Assembly: GCF_002917925.1 (NCBI RefSeq)
Contig: NZ_PPFE01000008.1
Location: forward strand, 143,614-207,613
DNA from: Roseovarius confluentis
Lineage (GTDB): Bacteria; Pseudomonadota; Alphaproteobacteria; Rhodobacterales; Rhodobacteraceae
Direction of reading: 5' to 3'
Length of the DNA stretch: 64,000 nt
Of the stretch, positions 1-10,865 are shown one piece after another. Both the position numbers and the translations under genes were made by a program. Position 1 is the stretch's first letter. Each line of letters starts with the position of its first letter. Under the pieces are notes generated by a model that was not told the DNA's origin, searched no databases, and worked only from the letters and a program-made list of their open reading frames with translations.

Positions 1-131
1 CCGTGATGGCCGAAACCGATCAATACGTGGCCTTCGGCAGCGAGTATCGTGCGCTGGTGAACCTGCCGGGGATCGAGGATGCCCGCGTGTGGGAACCCGA
101 ACCCGCCACTGTTTATTTCTGGAGCCATTGA
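1..131 (+). CDS. glxB: GlxB-type class II glutamine amidotransferase, C-terminal end only (partial)
   Basis: An open frame enters from the left edge (first full codon at 3) and stops at TGA 129-131. The visible 42 residues include 'AFGSEYRALVNL' and end in FWSH. Only the tail is present, so the family call rests mainly on position: it lies one base before glxC, in the conserved order glxB-glxC-glxD. In that family the protein carries the glutamine amidotransferase (MgsA-like) function of a three-subunit glutamate-synthase-like enzyme, often N-methylglutamate synthase. The catalytic N-terminal cysteine lies outside the window. Confidence 0.7.
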   Translation, partial: VMAETDQYVAFGSEYRALVNLPGIEDARVWEPEPATVYFWSH

Positions 132-132
132 G

Positions 133-804
133 ATGCAGACTTACGACTTGGAAGCGGATGGGCTGCGCGGGCTGAATGCCACGCTGCAAGCGGCCAGCGG
201 CAACGAGACCGGCTGGGAAGTGGTCAACCCGCGCGGCAGCCATGCGATTGCCGTGGGGCTGGATGCGCCGCTGGATGTGACCGTGAAGGGCTCGACCGGG
301 TACTACTGCGCGGGCATGAACCAACAGGCGACGGTGCGCGTCGCGGGCAATGTCGGCCCCGGCGTGGCCGAGAACATGATGAGCGGTACGGTGATCGTCG
401 AGGGTGACGCCAGCCAATATGCCGGGGCGACCGGGCATGGGGGGCTCTTGGTGATCAAGGGCAACGCCTCGTCCCGCTGCGGGATCTCGATGAAGGGGAT
501 AGACATCGTGGTGGGCGGCAATGTGGGGCATATGTCGGCCTTCATGGGGCAGGCGGGGCACCTGGTGGTCTGCGGGGATGCGGGCGATGCGCTTGGCGAC
601 TCGATCTACGAGGCGAAGCTGTTCGTGCGCGGCAGCGTGAAAAGCCTGGGCGCCGACTGTATCGAAAAGGAGATGCGGACCGAGCATGTCGAGAAACTGA
701 CCGAACTTCTGGAGAAGGCCGGGATCGACGCCGACCCGTCGGAGTTCAAGCGCTATGGCTCGGCCCGCAAGCTCTATAATTTCAAAGTCGACAACGCCTA
801 TTGA
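133..804 (+). CDS. glxC: GlxC / MgsB-like GXGXG-domain protein
   Basis: 223 residues starting MQTYDLEADGL. The ATG at 133 sits one base after the glxB stop; a longer in-frame start at 79 would overlap glxB and is not preferred. The protein is a beta-helical GXGXG domain like the C-terminal part of the glutamate synthase large subunit, with glycine-rich turns such as GNVGPGVAENMMSG and GHMSAFMGQAG. In the family it is the structural middle subunit of N-methylglutamate synthase-type enzymes, with GlxB (amidotransferase) and GlxD (FMN synthase). Translationally coupled to both neighbours. A generic glutamate-synthase-like role cannot be excluded. Confidence 0.88.
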   Translation: MQTYDLEADGLRGLNATLQAASGNETGWEVVNPRGSHAIAVGLDAPLDVTVKGSTGYYCAGMNQQATVRVAGNVGPGVAENMMSGTVIVEGDASQYAGATGHGGLLVIKGNASSRCGISMKGIDIVVGGNVGHMSAFMGQAGHLVVCGDAGDALGDSIYEAKLFVRGSVKSLGADCIEKEMRTEHVEKLTELLEKAGIDADPSEFKRYGSARKLYNFKVDNAY

Positions 805-815
805 GGAGACGGACC

Positions 816-2153
816 ATGAGCGACAATCAAAAATCCGCTCCGCGGACTTTGCCGAAGTATTCCAATACCTTCACACCTGACGTTAACGCGGAAATCCGGC
901 GGGCCGCGGCCACCGGTATCTACGATATCCGCGGCGGCGGGGCCAAGCGGAAGGTGCCGCATTTCGACGACCTTGTGTTCCTGGGCGCGTCCATGTCGCG
1001 TTACCCGCTGGAAGGCTATCGCGAGCGGTGCGATACGAACGTGGTGCTGGGGTCGCGCTATGCCAAGAAGCCGATCGAGCTGAAGATCCCGATCACCATC
1101 GCCGGCATGAGCTTTGGCGCGCTGTCGGCGCAAGCGAAAGAGGCGCTCGGGCGCGGGGCGTCGATGGCGGGCACCTCGACCACCACTGGCGATGGCGGCA
1201 TGACGCCCGAAGAGCGCGGGCAGTCAAAAACTCTGGTTTATCAATACCTTCCGAGCCGGTATGGCATGAACCCCGACGACCTGCGCAAGGCCGATGCCAT
1301 TGAGGTTGTCGTGGGGCAAGGCGCCAAGCCCGGCGGCGGCGGGATGCTGCTGGGTCAGAAGATATCGGACCGCGTGGCCGAGATGCGCACGCTGCCCAAG
1401 GGGATCGACCAGCGCTCGGCGTGTCGGCACCCGGACTGGACGGGGCCGGATGACCTTGAGATCAAGATCTTGGAGTTGCGCGAGATCACCGGCTGGGAAA
1501 AGCCTATTTACGTCAAGGTCGGCGCGGCGCGCCCGTTCTTCGACACGACGCTGGCGGTGAAGGCCGGCGCGGACGTGGTGGTGATCGACGGCATGCAAGG
1601 CGGCACGGCGGCCACGCAGGACGTGTTTATCGAGCATGTCGGCATCCCGACGCTGGCGTGTATCCGCGAGGCCGTTGCCGCGCTTCAGGAACTGGGCATG
1701 CACCGCAAGGTGCAGCTGATCGTCTCGGGCGGCATCCGCACGGGTGCCGACGTGGCCAAGGCGCTGGCGCTTGGCGCCGACGCGGTCAGCATCGGCACGG
1801 CGGCCATGGTGGCCATCGGCGACAATGACCCCAAGTGGGAGGCCGAGTACAACGCGCTCGGCTCTACCGCCGGGGCCTATGACGACTGGCACGAGGGCCG
1901 CGACCCGGCGGGCATTTCCACGCAGGACCCGGAATTGTCCAAACGCCTTGATCCGGTCGAGGCCGGGCGGCGGCTGAACAATTACCTTCAGGTTCTGACG
2001 CTGGAGGCACAGACGCTGGCCCGGGCCTGCGGCAAGAACCACGTGCACAATCTGGAGCCAGAAGATTTACAAGCCCTTACCGTGGAGGCCGCCGCCATGG
2101 CGCGGGTGCCTTTGGCGGGAACCTCTTGGATTCCCGGACAGGGCGGTATGTAA
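816..2153 (+). CDS. glxD: FMN-binding glutamate synthase family protein GlxD / MgsC-like
   Basis: 445 residues starting MSDNQKSAPRT, with GAGGAGAC 5-12 nt before the ATG at 816; an upstream in-frame codon at 801 overlaps the glxC stop and is less likely. Synthase-domain features include 'ITIAGMSFGALSAQAKEAL', the 'GQGAKPGGGGML' loop, 'VVIDGMQGGTAAT' and 'IVSGGIRTGADVAKALALGA', the FMN phosphate-binding end of a TIM barrel. Known role in the family: the glutamate (or N-methylglutamate) forming subunit, combining 2-oxoglutarate with ammonia or methylamine channelled from the amidotransferase. Forms an operon with glxB, glxC and glnT. Confidence 0.9.
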   Translation: MSDNQKSAPRTLPKYSNTFTPDVNAEIRRAAATGIYDIRGGGAKRKVPHFDDLVFLGASMSRYPLEGYRERCDTNVVLGSRYAKKPIELKIPITIAGMSFGALSAQAKEALGRGASMAGTSTTTGDGGMTPEERGQSKTLVYQYLPSRYGMNPDDLRKADAIEVVVGQGAKPGGGGMLLGQKISDRVAEMRTLPKGIDQRSACRHPDWTGPDDLEIKILELREITGWEKPIYVKVGAARPFFDTTLAVKAGADVVVIDGMQGGTAATQDVFIEHVGIPTLACIREAVAALQELGMHRKVQLIVSGGIRTGADVAKALALGADAVSIGTAAMVAIGDNDPKWEAEYNALGSTAGAYDDWHEGRDPAGISTQDPELSKRLDPVEAGRRLNNYLQVLTLEAQTLARACGKNHVHNLEPEDLQALTVEAAAMARVPLAGTSWIPGQGGM

Positions 2154-2195
2154 TCGACAACAAAAATCAGAACGACAAGAAACGGGGAGACGACA

Positions 2196-3530
2196 ATGGC
2201 CACGGACCTGGCGAAATTTGCCGACAAGAACGGCGTCAAATACTTCATGATATCCTTCACGGACCTCTTTGGCGGGCAACGCGCCAAGTTGGTTCCGGCG
2301 CAGGCGATTGCCGACATGCAGGAGGATGGCGCGGGGTTCGCGGGCTTTGCCACGTGGCTGGACATGACGCCGGCCCATCCCGACATGCTGGCCGTGCCGG
2401 ACCCGGAGTCGGTCATTCAACTGCCGTGGAAGCCCGAGGTCGCCTGGGTCGCCGCCAACCCGGTGATGGAAGGCGAGGACGTGGCGCAAGCGCCCCGGAA
2501 TGTGCTGCGTCGCCTGATCGACGAGGCTGCCGAGGAAGGCCTGCACGTCAAGACCGGCGTGGAGGCGGAGTATTTCCTGCTGACGCCGGATGGCAATGCG
2601 CTGTCGGACGAGTTCGATACCGCCGAGAAGCCGTGCTATGACCAGCAGGCGGTGATGCGCCGCTATGACGTGGTGCGCGAGATCTGCGACTACATGCTGG
2701 ATCTGGGCTGGGGCCCGTACCAGAACGACCACGAGGACGCGAACGGCCAGTTCGAGATGAACTGGGAGTTCGACGACGCGCTGGTGACCGCCGACCGGCA
2801 TTCGTTCTTCAAGTTCATGACCAAGTCGGTGGCCGAGAAACACGGCTTTCGCGCCACCTTCATGCCCAAGCCCGTCGAGGGGCTGACAGGCAACGGCGCG
2901 CATGTGCATATCTCGGTCTGGGACGCGCCGGGGGACAAGGCCAAGACCAATGTCTTTGCCACCGACACCGCCGAGGGCAGCCAGACGGCAGAGCTGGGCC
3001 TGTCGGACCGGGGCGCAAACTTCCTGGGCGGGATCATGAAGCACGCCAGCGGCATGGCGGCGATCACCAATCCGACGGTCAACAGCTACAAGCGGATCAA
3101 CGCGCCGCGCACCACCTCTGGGGCGACATGGGCGCCCAACACGGTGACGTGGACCGGCAACAACCGCACGCACATGGTGCGCGTGCCGGGGCCGGGGCGG
3201 TTCGAACTGCGGCTGGCGGACGGGGCGGCGAACCCGTACCTGTTGCAGGCCGTGGTCATCGCGGCGGGTCTCAGCGGGATCCGATCCAAGGCCGATCCGG
3301 GCAAGCGGTATGACATCGACATGTATGCCGAAGGCCACAAGGTGCGGGGTGCGCCGAAACTGCCGCTGAACATGCTGGATGCCTTGCGTCTTTACGGCAA
3401 GGACAAGGAGTTGAAGGCGATGTTGGGTGACGCGTTTTCGTCCGCCTTCCTGAAGATGAAGCGGCAGGAATGGGATTCCTACATGGCGCATTTCAGCCAA
3501 TGGGAAAAGGACCATACGCTGGATATCTGA
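2196..3530 (+). CDS. glnT: Type III glutamine synthetase-like ligase GlnT (probable gamma-glutamylmethylamide synthetase, GmaS)
   Basis: 444 residues with complete glutamine-synthetase active-site signatures: GVEAEYF (121-127), HEDANGQFE (179-187), NGAHVHIS (233-240), NSYKR (296-300), NNRTHMVR (322-329) and FELRLADG (336-343). The ATG at 2196 has a GGGGAG ribosome site 7-12 nt upstream. It follows glxD by 42 nt. In methylamine-using roseobacters this enzyme ligates glutamate and methylamine with ATP to gamma-glutamylmethylamide, the substrate of the adjacent three-subunit N-methylglutamate synthase. Sequence alone does not separate GmaS from ammonia-specific GlnT, so the methylamine assignment is inference from context. 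Confidence 0.88.
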   Translation: MATDLAKFADKNGVKYFMISFTDLFGGQRAKLVPAQAIADMQEDGAGFAGFATWLDMTPAHPDMLAVPDPESVIQLPWKPEVAWVAANPVMEGEDVAQAPRNVLRRLIDEAAEEGLHVKTGVEAEYFLLTPDGNALSDEFDTAEKPCYDQQAVMRRYDVVREICDYMLDLGWGPYQNDHEDANGQFEMNWEFDDALVTADRHSFFKFMTKSVAEKHGFRATFMPKPVEGLTGNGAHVHISVWDAPGDKAKTNVFATDTAEGSQTAELGLSDRGANFLGGIMKHASGMAAITNPTVNSYKRINAPRTTSGATWAPNTVTWTGNNRTHMVRVPGPGRFELRLADGAANPYLLQAVVIAAGLSGIRSKADPGKRYDIDMYAEGHKVRGAPKLPLNMLDALRLYGKDKELKAMLGDAFSSAFLKMKRQEWDSYMAHFSQWEKDHTLDI

Positions 3531-3547
3531 CCATTGACCCTGCCCGG

Positions 3548-3567
3548 GGCGCATGTCTTGATGCGCC
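3548..3567 (+). terminator. Short intergenic hairpin between glnT and the TAXI-TRAP genes
   Basis: GGCGCAT (3548-3554), a 6-nt loop, then ATGCGCC (3561-3567). The stem is followed by no T-tract, so it looks more like a processing or attenuation hairpin than a strong terminator. It would separate glnT messages from the TRAP transporter in the same transcript. Confidence 0.4.
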
Positions 3568-3588
3568 TCGAACACTTGGGAGGATACC

Positions 3589-4542
3589 ATGAAATTCCAC
3601 CGTATGACCGCCGCCGTTCTGGCGGGATCGATGCTCGCGTTTCCGGCGGCCGCCGAGACGCGCGTGACCTATAAATCCGCCAAGACGGCCTCGTCCTATT
3701 ACCAGATGGGGGTGCAGATCGCCGAAGCCATGCAAGAGGCCTCGGACGGCGAAATCAGCGTGACGGTCGAGGAAAGCCAGGGGTCGGTTCAGAACGTGAT
3801 GGAAGTGCGGGCGCGGGGGGCTGACTACGTCTTTACCACACCCCCGGTACTGGTCAGCCTGGCACAGGGTGGCAAGGCGATGTTCGAGGGCAAGGGCGAC
3901 CCGGCCTTTGACGAGATCCGCGCGCTGTTTCCGATTCCGTCGCTGACCATGCATTTCGTCATGTCCGAGGAGAGCGGGGCCACGACGCTGGACGATCTGG
4001 AAGGCAAGACGATCCTGTTGGGCAAGGGCAGCTTTGGCGCGACGGAGGGCGAGAAGTATCTCGATCTCTTCGGGCTGGCCGACAAGGTCGAGATCGCGGA
4101 CGTGGAGTTGTCGAACGCGGTGCCGGCGATGCAGAACGGCCAGATCGACGGATTCGTGACCGCAGGCTCGTGGCCCGCGCCGAACGTGGTGGAGGCCGCG
4201 GCCTCGACCGGCGTGACGGTGCTGTCGCTGAGCGATGAACAGATCGCCGAGACCAAGCGCACAAGGCTGGTCATCCCCGCGGGCACCTATGCGGGGCAGG
4301 ATGAGGAGATCGTGACGACCTCGCTGCCGGTGGCGGCCTACACGACCACCCAGATGGATGACGAGACCGCCTATCAGCTGACCAAGACCTATTGGGAGAA
4401 CAAGGCCAGGCTTGCGGAATCCTCGGCATGGTGGAACGGCGTGGACGAAGGCCTGATGGAGAACATCACCGGCCAGATCCACCCCGGAGCCGTGCGGTAT
4501 TACGAAGAGGCAGGCATGACCCTGACCGACGCGCAGAAGTGA
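3589..4542 (+). CDS. TAXI-family TRAP transporter substrate-binding protein
   Basis: 317 residues with a Sec signal peptide of about 22 residues ending FPAAA-ETR, then the TAXI fold opening 'VTYKSAKTASSYYQMGVQIAEAM' region. Later motifs include GKGSFGATEG and a C-terminal HPGAVRYYEEAGM, the usual end of TAXI binding proteins. RBS GGGAGG lies just before ATG 3589. It acts in the periplasm, delivering an organic acid or amino-acid-like ligand to the membrane component encoded 4 nt downstream. Position after glnT suggests a nitrogenous substrate, but the ligand cannot be read from sequence. Confidence 0.9.
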   Translation: MKFHRMTAAVLAGSMLAFPAAAETRVTYKSAKTASSYYQMGVQIAEAMQEASDGEISVTVEESQGSVQNVMEVRARGADYVFTTPPVLVSLAQGGKAMFEGKGDPAFDEIRALFPIPSLTMHFVMSEESGATTLDDLEGKTILLGKGSFGATEGEKYLDLFGLADKVEIADVELSNAVPAMQNGQIDGFVTAGSWPAPNVVEAAASTGVTVLSLSDEQIAETKRTRLVIPAGTYAGQDEEIVTTSLPVAAYTTTQMDDETAYQLTKTYWENKARLAESSAWWNGVDEGLMENITGQIHPGAVRYYEEAGMTLTDAQK

Positions 4543-4546
4543 CCAC

Positions 4547-6340
4547 GTGAGCCTGACGACCCCCGATCCCGCCGCGCAGGCCGGTCCTGCGCGGTTTTTC
4601 TGGCTTGGCCTGGCGCTGGCGTCGGTGGTGTTTCACATCGGGCTGGTGTTCTGGGGGCTGGTCCCGAACCTTGTGAGCCGGCCGATGCACCTGGTCTTCG
4701 TGCTGCCCTGGGTGCTGATCTGGGGGCAGGTGGGGCTGACACGCCAGAGCGGGTACGTGCTGGCGGCGCTTGGCGTGGGCGCGGCGCTTTGGGTCGTGGT
4801 CAACCGTGACATCCTGGGGGACCAGTACGGATTTCTCGAAGGACGGGGGCAGGTGGCCATCGCCGCCGTGCTGATCCTCGTGGTGCTGGAAGCGGCGCGG
4901 CGGGCGATTGGCTGGCCTCTGCCATTGGTGGCGGCCATCGCGCTTCTATACGGGCTGTTCGGGCAATATATCCCGGGCCGTTTTGGCCATTCCGGCACGC
5001 CGGTCGAAAGCTTTCTTGGCACGCTGACTATTGCCGAAGGCGCGCTTTGGGGATCGCTGACGCAGGTGTCGGTGAACGTGGTGGCGATCTTTGTCATCTT
5101 CGGCGCGGTGCTGAACGCGGGCGAGGCGGGGCAGGGCTTCATGAACGTGGCCGCTGCCGCTGCCGGACGTCTGAGAGGGGGCGCGGCGAAGGTGTCGGTG
5201 CTGAGCTCGGCGCTCTTCGGGTCGATCTCGGGCTCGGCTTCGGCCAACGTGGCCTCGACCGGGGCGGTGACGTTGCCGGCGATGGAGAAGCTGGGATACC
5301 CCAAGCGGATCGCAGGCGCGGTGGAGGCGGTGGCCTCGTCCGGCGGGCAGATCATGCCGCCGCTGATGGGGGCGGGGGCCTTCGTCATGGTCGAGCTGAC
5401 GGGGGTGCCCTATACCGGCATCATGGCTGCTGCGGCGCTTCCGGCGCTCTTGTATTTCTGGGCCGTCTGGGTCGGGATCGACGGCTATGCGGCGCGGTTC
5501 GACTTGCGGGGACTTTCGGATGCGGACCGGCCCGCGCGGCGCGATGTGCTTGTAACATCGGGATTTTTCCTGGTGCCGTTCCTGATCCTGCTGTGGGGTA
5601 TGTTCGTGATAGGGGTCACGCCGCAATATGCCGCGTGCCTATCGATCTTTGCCGGGGCGGCGCTGCTGCTCTTGGGGTCGGACCTGCGGGTGGACCTGTC
5701 GCGGGCCCTGGCGCGGGCCGAGACGGCGGTGATGACGGCGGCGCGGCAGGTGGCGCTGATCGGATCGATCATCTTTTGCGCCTCATTGGTCATAGGCGTG
5801 CTGGGCGTCACGGGGCTGGGGGTCAAGATCACGTCGCTGATCCTGTCGGCCTCGGGCGGGATGCTGTGGCCGTCACTGCTGCTGACCGCCTTTGCCTGCT
5901 TGATCCTGGGCATGGAGGTGCCGACAACGGCGGCCTACGTGATCTGCGTCTCGGTCGCGGGGCCGGCGCTGATCGAACTGGGGATGGAGCCACTTCAGGC
6001 GCATCTTTTCGTTTTCTGGTACGCCCTTCTGTCGACCATCACGCCGCCTGTTTGCGGCGCGGTTTTCATCGCGGCGGGCATGATCGGCGAGAACTGGCTG
6101 CGGGTCGCGCTCACGGCGATGACGCTGGGCGTGGGGCTGTACCTGATCCCGTTGGGGATGGTGGCAAATCCCGATATCACGGCGCTGGCCGAGACGCCCG
6201 GATGGGCGGTTCTGGCGATGGTCAAGGTGGGCGTGGGGCTGGCGCTGGTCAGCCTGTCGCTGGTTCTGAGGAAAGGCTGGCCGTTGCGGGGGGCGGCGTT
6301 TGCAGCAGGGTTGTTTTTGATCCTGTGGCCGATGTCTTAA
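4547..6340 (+). CDS. TRAP transporter permease, fused 4TM/12TM subunit (TAXI type)
   Basis: 597 residues, nearly all hydrophobic, with an N-terminal four-helix DctQ-like part followed by a DctM-like permease. Signature loops include 'FGSISGSASANVASTG' and 'SSGGQIMPPLMGAGAFVM', conserved in fused TRAP permeases. The start is GTG at 4547, 4 nt after the binding-protein stop; no better ATG exists nearby. It uses a sodium or proton gradient to import the ligand of the preceding TAXI protein. Last gene of the rightward cluster. Confidence 0.9.
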   Translation: MSLTTPDPAAQAGPARFFWLGLALASVVFHIGLVFWGLVPNLVSRPMHLVFVLPWVLIWGQVGLTRQSGYVLAALGVGAALWVVVNRDILGDQYGFLEGRGQVAIAAVLILVVLEAARRAIGWPLPLVAAIALLYGLFGQYIPGRFGHSGTPVESFLGTLTIAEGALWGSLTQVSVNVVAIFVIFGAVLNAGEAGQGFMNVAAAAAGRLRGGAAKVSVLSSALFGSISGSASANVASTGAVTLPAMEKLGYPKRIAGAVEAVASSGGQIMPPLMGAGAFVMVELTGVPYTGIMAAAALPALLYFWAVWVGIDGYAARFDLRGLSDADRPARRDVLVTSGFFLVPFLILLWGMFVIGVTPQYAACLSIFAGAALLLLGSDLRVDLSRALARAETAVMTAARQVALIGSIIFCASLVIGVLGVTGLGVKITSLILSASGGMLWPSLLLTAFACLILGMEVPTTAAYVICVSVAGPALIELGMEPLQAHLFVFWYALLSTITPPVCGAVFIAAGMIGENWLRVALTAMTLGVGLYLIPLGMVANPDITALAETPGWAVLAMVKVGVGLALVSLSLVLRKGWPLRGAAFAAGLFLILWPMS

Positions 6341-6460
6341 CGGCGAATCGGGGGCGAAAATCCACGTCGGTATCGCGTCGGTATCCGGGTGGTATCGCGA
6401 CGGTGCCGTTGTCCGAAGGGCCGGAATGAACAGACCGTGCGCCGTTAAGCATTCGCAAAG

Positions 6461-6489
6461 AAAAACGCGACCCCCGAGCGGGGACCGCG
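6461..6489 (-). terminator. Terminator of the purL-bolA-grxD side
   Basis: On the minus strand a CGCG/CCCC stem (6466-6489, CGAGC loop) is followed by five T (A 6461-6465 on plus). It lies about 30 nt past the grxD stop, and the convergent TRAP permease gene ends about 120 nt away. Confidence 0.7.
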
Positions 6490-6518
6490 CCTTGGATTAA
6501 CTGGATCGAAAGACCCGC

Positions 6519-6881
6519 TCAGGCGTTGGCTTCGCGGATCTTCTCGGCGGCGTCCTTGTCATAGGTGACGCCGTTTTGCTCGAACAGCGTGTCGAGTTCG
6601 CCAGAGAGCGTCATCTCGGTAATGATGTCGCAGCCGCCGACGAATTCGCCCTTCACGTAGAGTTGCGGGATGGTGGGCCAGTCGGAATAGTCCTTGATGC
6701 CCTGACGGATGCCATCATCCGACAGCACGTTCACATCCATGAACTCGACGCCCATGTAGTTCAGAACGCCGGCCACGCGGGACGAGAACCCGCATTGCGG
6801 CATGGTCTTGGTGCCCTTCATGTAAAGCACCACGTCGTTGGCTTTGTTCGTTTCTTCGATTTGCGTCTTGGGATCGCTCAT
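6519..6881 (-). CDS. grxD: Monothiol glutaredoxin, Grx4 family
   Basis: 120 residues with the monothiol active site CGFS at 30-33 (PQCGFSSRV), followed by 'WPTIPQLYVKGEFVGGCDI', the glutathione-binding TIPQ and GGCD motifs. Such proteins bind a bridging [2Fe-2S] cluster with glutathione and deliver iron-sulphur clusters. They commonly work with BolA proteins, and a bolA gene lies just upstream in the same operon. ATG 6881 overlaps the stop of the preceding small gene by 4 nt. Confidence 0.95.
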   Translation of the reverse strand: MSDPKTQIEETNKANDVVLYMKGTKTMPQCGFSSRVAGVLNYMGVEFMDVNVLSDDGIRQGIKDYSDWPTIPQLYVKGEFVGGCDIITEMTLSGELDTLFEQNGVTYDKDAAEKIREANA

Positions 6882-7114
6882 TTCTTGGTGTCCTTCGGTG
6901 CAAAGATTTTGGCGTAGGCTTGTGGATCGCGGGGGATTTCCCAGCGCCGGACGTTGCCGCCGCCCATTCCGGATTGATAGTCGGATTCCAGGACGTGCAT
7001 TCCGGTCCCCGGTTCGCTGCCACGCTTGCCGGGGGATTTGCGCTGGCCCACGATGGCGACCGCGGCGATGGCGGCGAAAACCAGGGCCAGCAGGATGATC
7101 AGCGTCCAGCTCAT
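6878..7114 (-). CDS. Small single-span membrane protein, unknown function
   Basis: 78 residues: an N-terminal membrane helix (about 3-23, ILLALVFAAIAAVAIVG), then a basic and glycine-rich soluble tail ending in KDTKK. No known domain recognised. It lies between bolA (4 nt away) and grxD (4-nt overlap), so it is almost certainly co-translated with the iron-sulphur pair. Whether it takes part in that pathway is open. Confidence 0.75.
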   Translation of the reverse strand: MSWTLIILLALVFAAIAAVAIVGQRKSPGKRGSEPGTGMHVLESDYQSGMGGGNVRRWEIPRDPQAYAKIFAPKDTKK

Positions 7115-7118
7115 GGGC

Positions 7119-7361
7119 CTAGTCCGGGGCCTTGGTGGTCAGGGCCAGGGCGTGCAGGTCGCCCGAGGGGCCGTCCATCTTGCCCTTGAGCGCGGCATAG
7201 ACGGCCCGCTGCTGCTGGACACGGTTCTTGCCCCGGAAGCTTTCGTCGATGACCTCGGCCGCGTAGTGGTTCCCGTCGCCGGCCAGATCGGTGATGGTGA
7301 TCTTTGCGTCTGGGAAGGTCTCGCGGATCAGGTCCTCGATTTCCTGGACTTGCATGGGCAT
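7119..7361 (-). CDS. BolA family protein
   Basis: 80 residues starting MPMQVQEIEDL. An AAGGAG box sits 8 nt before ATG 7361; a longer in-frame version to 7550 would run into purL and is rejected. The BolA/IbaG fold is seen in 'DGNHYAAEVIDESFRGKNRVQQQRAVY', with the conserved histidine and the R-Q-R-V-Y helix. BolA proteins partner monothiol glutaredoxins in iron sensing and cluster delivery, matching grxD two genes downstream. Confidence 0.92.
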   Translation of the reverse strand: MPMQVQEIEDLIRETFPDAKITITDLAGDGNHYAAEVIDESFRGKNRVQQQRAVYAALKGKMDGPSGDLHALALTTKAPD

Positions 7362-7460
7362 GTGCGCGTCTCCTTGGTGTCTGTCCCTGATGTAGAGACG
7401 GTGGGGGCCGAGTGCAAGCGACAGGCGAGGTTTCGGGCGATGTCGTCCGTGGCGGGGCAG

Positions 7461-7511
7461 GCCGGGATTTCGTCCCGGCATTGGCGCGACAAGGCGGGGT
7501 GAAACCCCGCC
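7461..7511 (-). terminator. Tandem hairpins after purL
   Basis: Two perfect stems: GCCGGGA/TCCCGGC (7461-7479) and GGCGGGG/CCCCGCC (7493-7511). They lie just downstream of the purL stop on the minus strand. Neither has a strong T-tract, so they may act as an imperfect terminator or RNA stabiliser before bolA. Confidence 0.5.
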
Positions 7512-7521
7512 CTGCGGGGTG

Positions 7522-9687
<2,166 letters not shown>

Positions 9688-9833
9688 GTGAAACATGTCC
9701 CCCAAGGTGCGGTGCAGATGGCGCCCCTATTAGGCCATGAACGCAGCGGGGGGAAGGGGGTGCGGCGCGGTGCGTGCCATGGGCCTTGACGGATGCCGCG
9801 CGATGCCGTCGGGTTGTGCGGAAAGGAGTTGCC

Positions 9834-10865
9834 ATGAAGACGATCGAGAACCCGTGGCGCGGACAGGGGCTGGTGGACGGGGTACTGGCCGAGATCCCCG
9901 GCCCCAGCGTGGACGCCGCCGCGCCCTTGCGGCTGTTGTCCGAGTGCCCGGCGCATGGCGAGACGCCGCTGGAGCGGCGCGAGGCGTTCGGCACGACGCT
10001 TTTCGTCAAGGACGAGCGCGGGCGCATGGGGCTGGGCAGCTTCAAGGCACTTGGGGCGGCTTATGTGATTGCGCACGAGGCCGCCGCGACGGGGGCGGAG
10101 GACATGGCGAGGGCGCTGGCGGAGCGGACCTATGTCACCGCGAGCGCGGGCAATCACGGGATGTCGGTGGCGGCGGGGGCGAAGGTCTTTGGCGCGAAGG
10201 CCGTGGTCTATATCGCCGAGACGGTGCCTGAAAGCTTTGCCGGACGCCTGCGCGACAGGGGCGCCGAGGTGGTGCGGGCCGGGTCAGACTACGAATCCAG
10301 CATGAAGGCCGCCGAGCAAGCAGCAACGGACAACGGCTGGACGCTGTTGTCCGATAGCTCCTGGCCCGGGTACGTGGACCTGCCCTGGCGGCTGATGGAA
10401 GGTTACCTGGTGATGGCCGAGGAGGCGGTGCGGCAGATGCCGGAGGTGCCCACGTATATTTTCCTGCAAGCGGGCGTCGGCGGGCTGGCGGGGGCCTGCG
10501 CGGCGCTTTTCCGGGCGCATTGGGGTGCGGAGCCGCGCATTGTGGTGGTGGAGCCCGAGGCCGCCCCGGCGTTGCAGGCGAGTATCGAAGCGGGTCGTCC
10601 GGTGGCGACCGAAGGTCCGGTCTCGGCCATGGGGCGTCTGGATTGCAAGGAGCCATCGCTGATCGCGCTGCGTGGTTTGTCGCGGGATGCCGATGCCTTC
10701 GTGACCCTCAGTGAGGACGAGGCGGCGGAGGTGCTGCCGGAATTGAAGCTTATGGGGCTGGAGAGCACGGAATCGGGGGCGGCGGGGCTGGCCGCCGCGC
10801 GGTTGATGGGCCTTGGACCCGACGAGCGGGTGCTGTGCATCCTGAGTGAGCAAGCCGTCGGATGA
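9834..10865 (+). CDS. PLP-dependent diaminopropionate ammonia-lyase family protein
   Basis: 343 residues, fold type II PLP enzyme. The Schiff-base lysine is K71 in GSFKALGAAY; TASAGNHGM (102-110) is the substrate loop and QAGVGGLAG (212-220) the phosphate cup. AAAGGAG lies 7 nt before ATG 9834. It resembles YgeX-like diaminopropionate ammonia-lyases but is shorter than the E. coli enzyme (about 400 residues). The stop overlaps the start of the M24 peptidase (ATGA), so the two work as a pair. Threonine-dehydratase or EutB-like activity is a possible alternative. Confidence 0.8.
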   Translation: MKTIENPWRGQGLVDGVLAEIPGPSVDAAAPLRLLSECPAHGETPLERREAFGTTLFVKDERGRMGLGSFKALGAAYVIAHEAAATGAEDMARALAERTYVTASAGNHGMSVAAGAKVFGAKAVVYIAETVPESFAGRLRDRGAEVVRAGSDYESSMKAAEQAATDNGWTLLSDSSWPGYVDLPWRLMEGYLVMAEEAVRQMPEVPTYIFLQAGVGGLAGACAALFRAHWGAEPRIVVVEPEAAPALQASIEAGRPVATEGPVSAMGRLDCKEPSLIALRGLSRDADAFVTLSEDEAAEVLPELKLMGLESTESGAAGLAAARLMGLGPDERVLCILSEQAVG

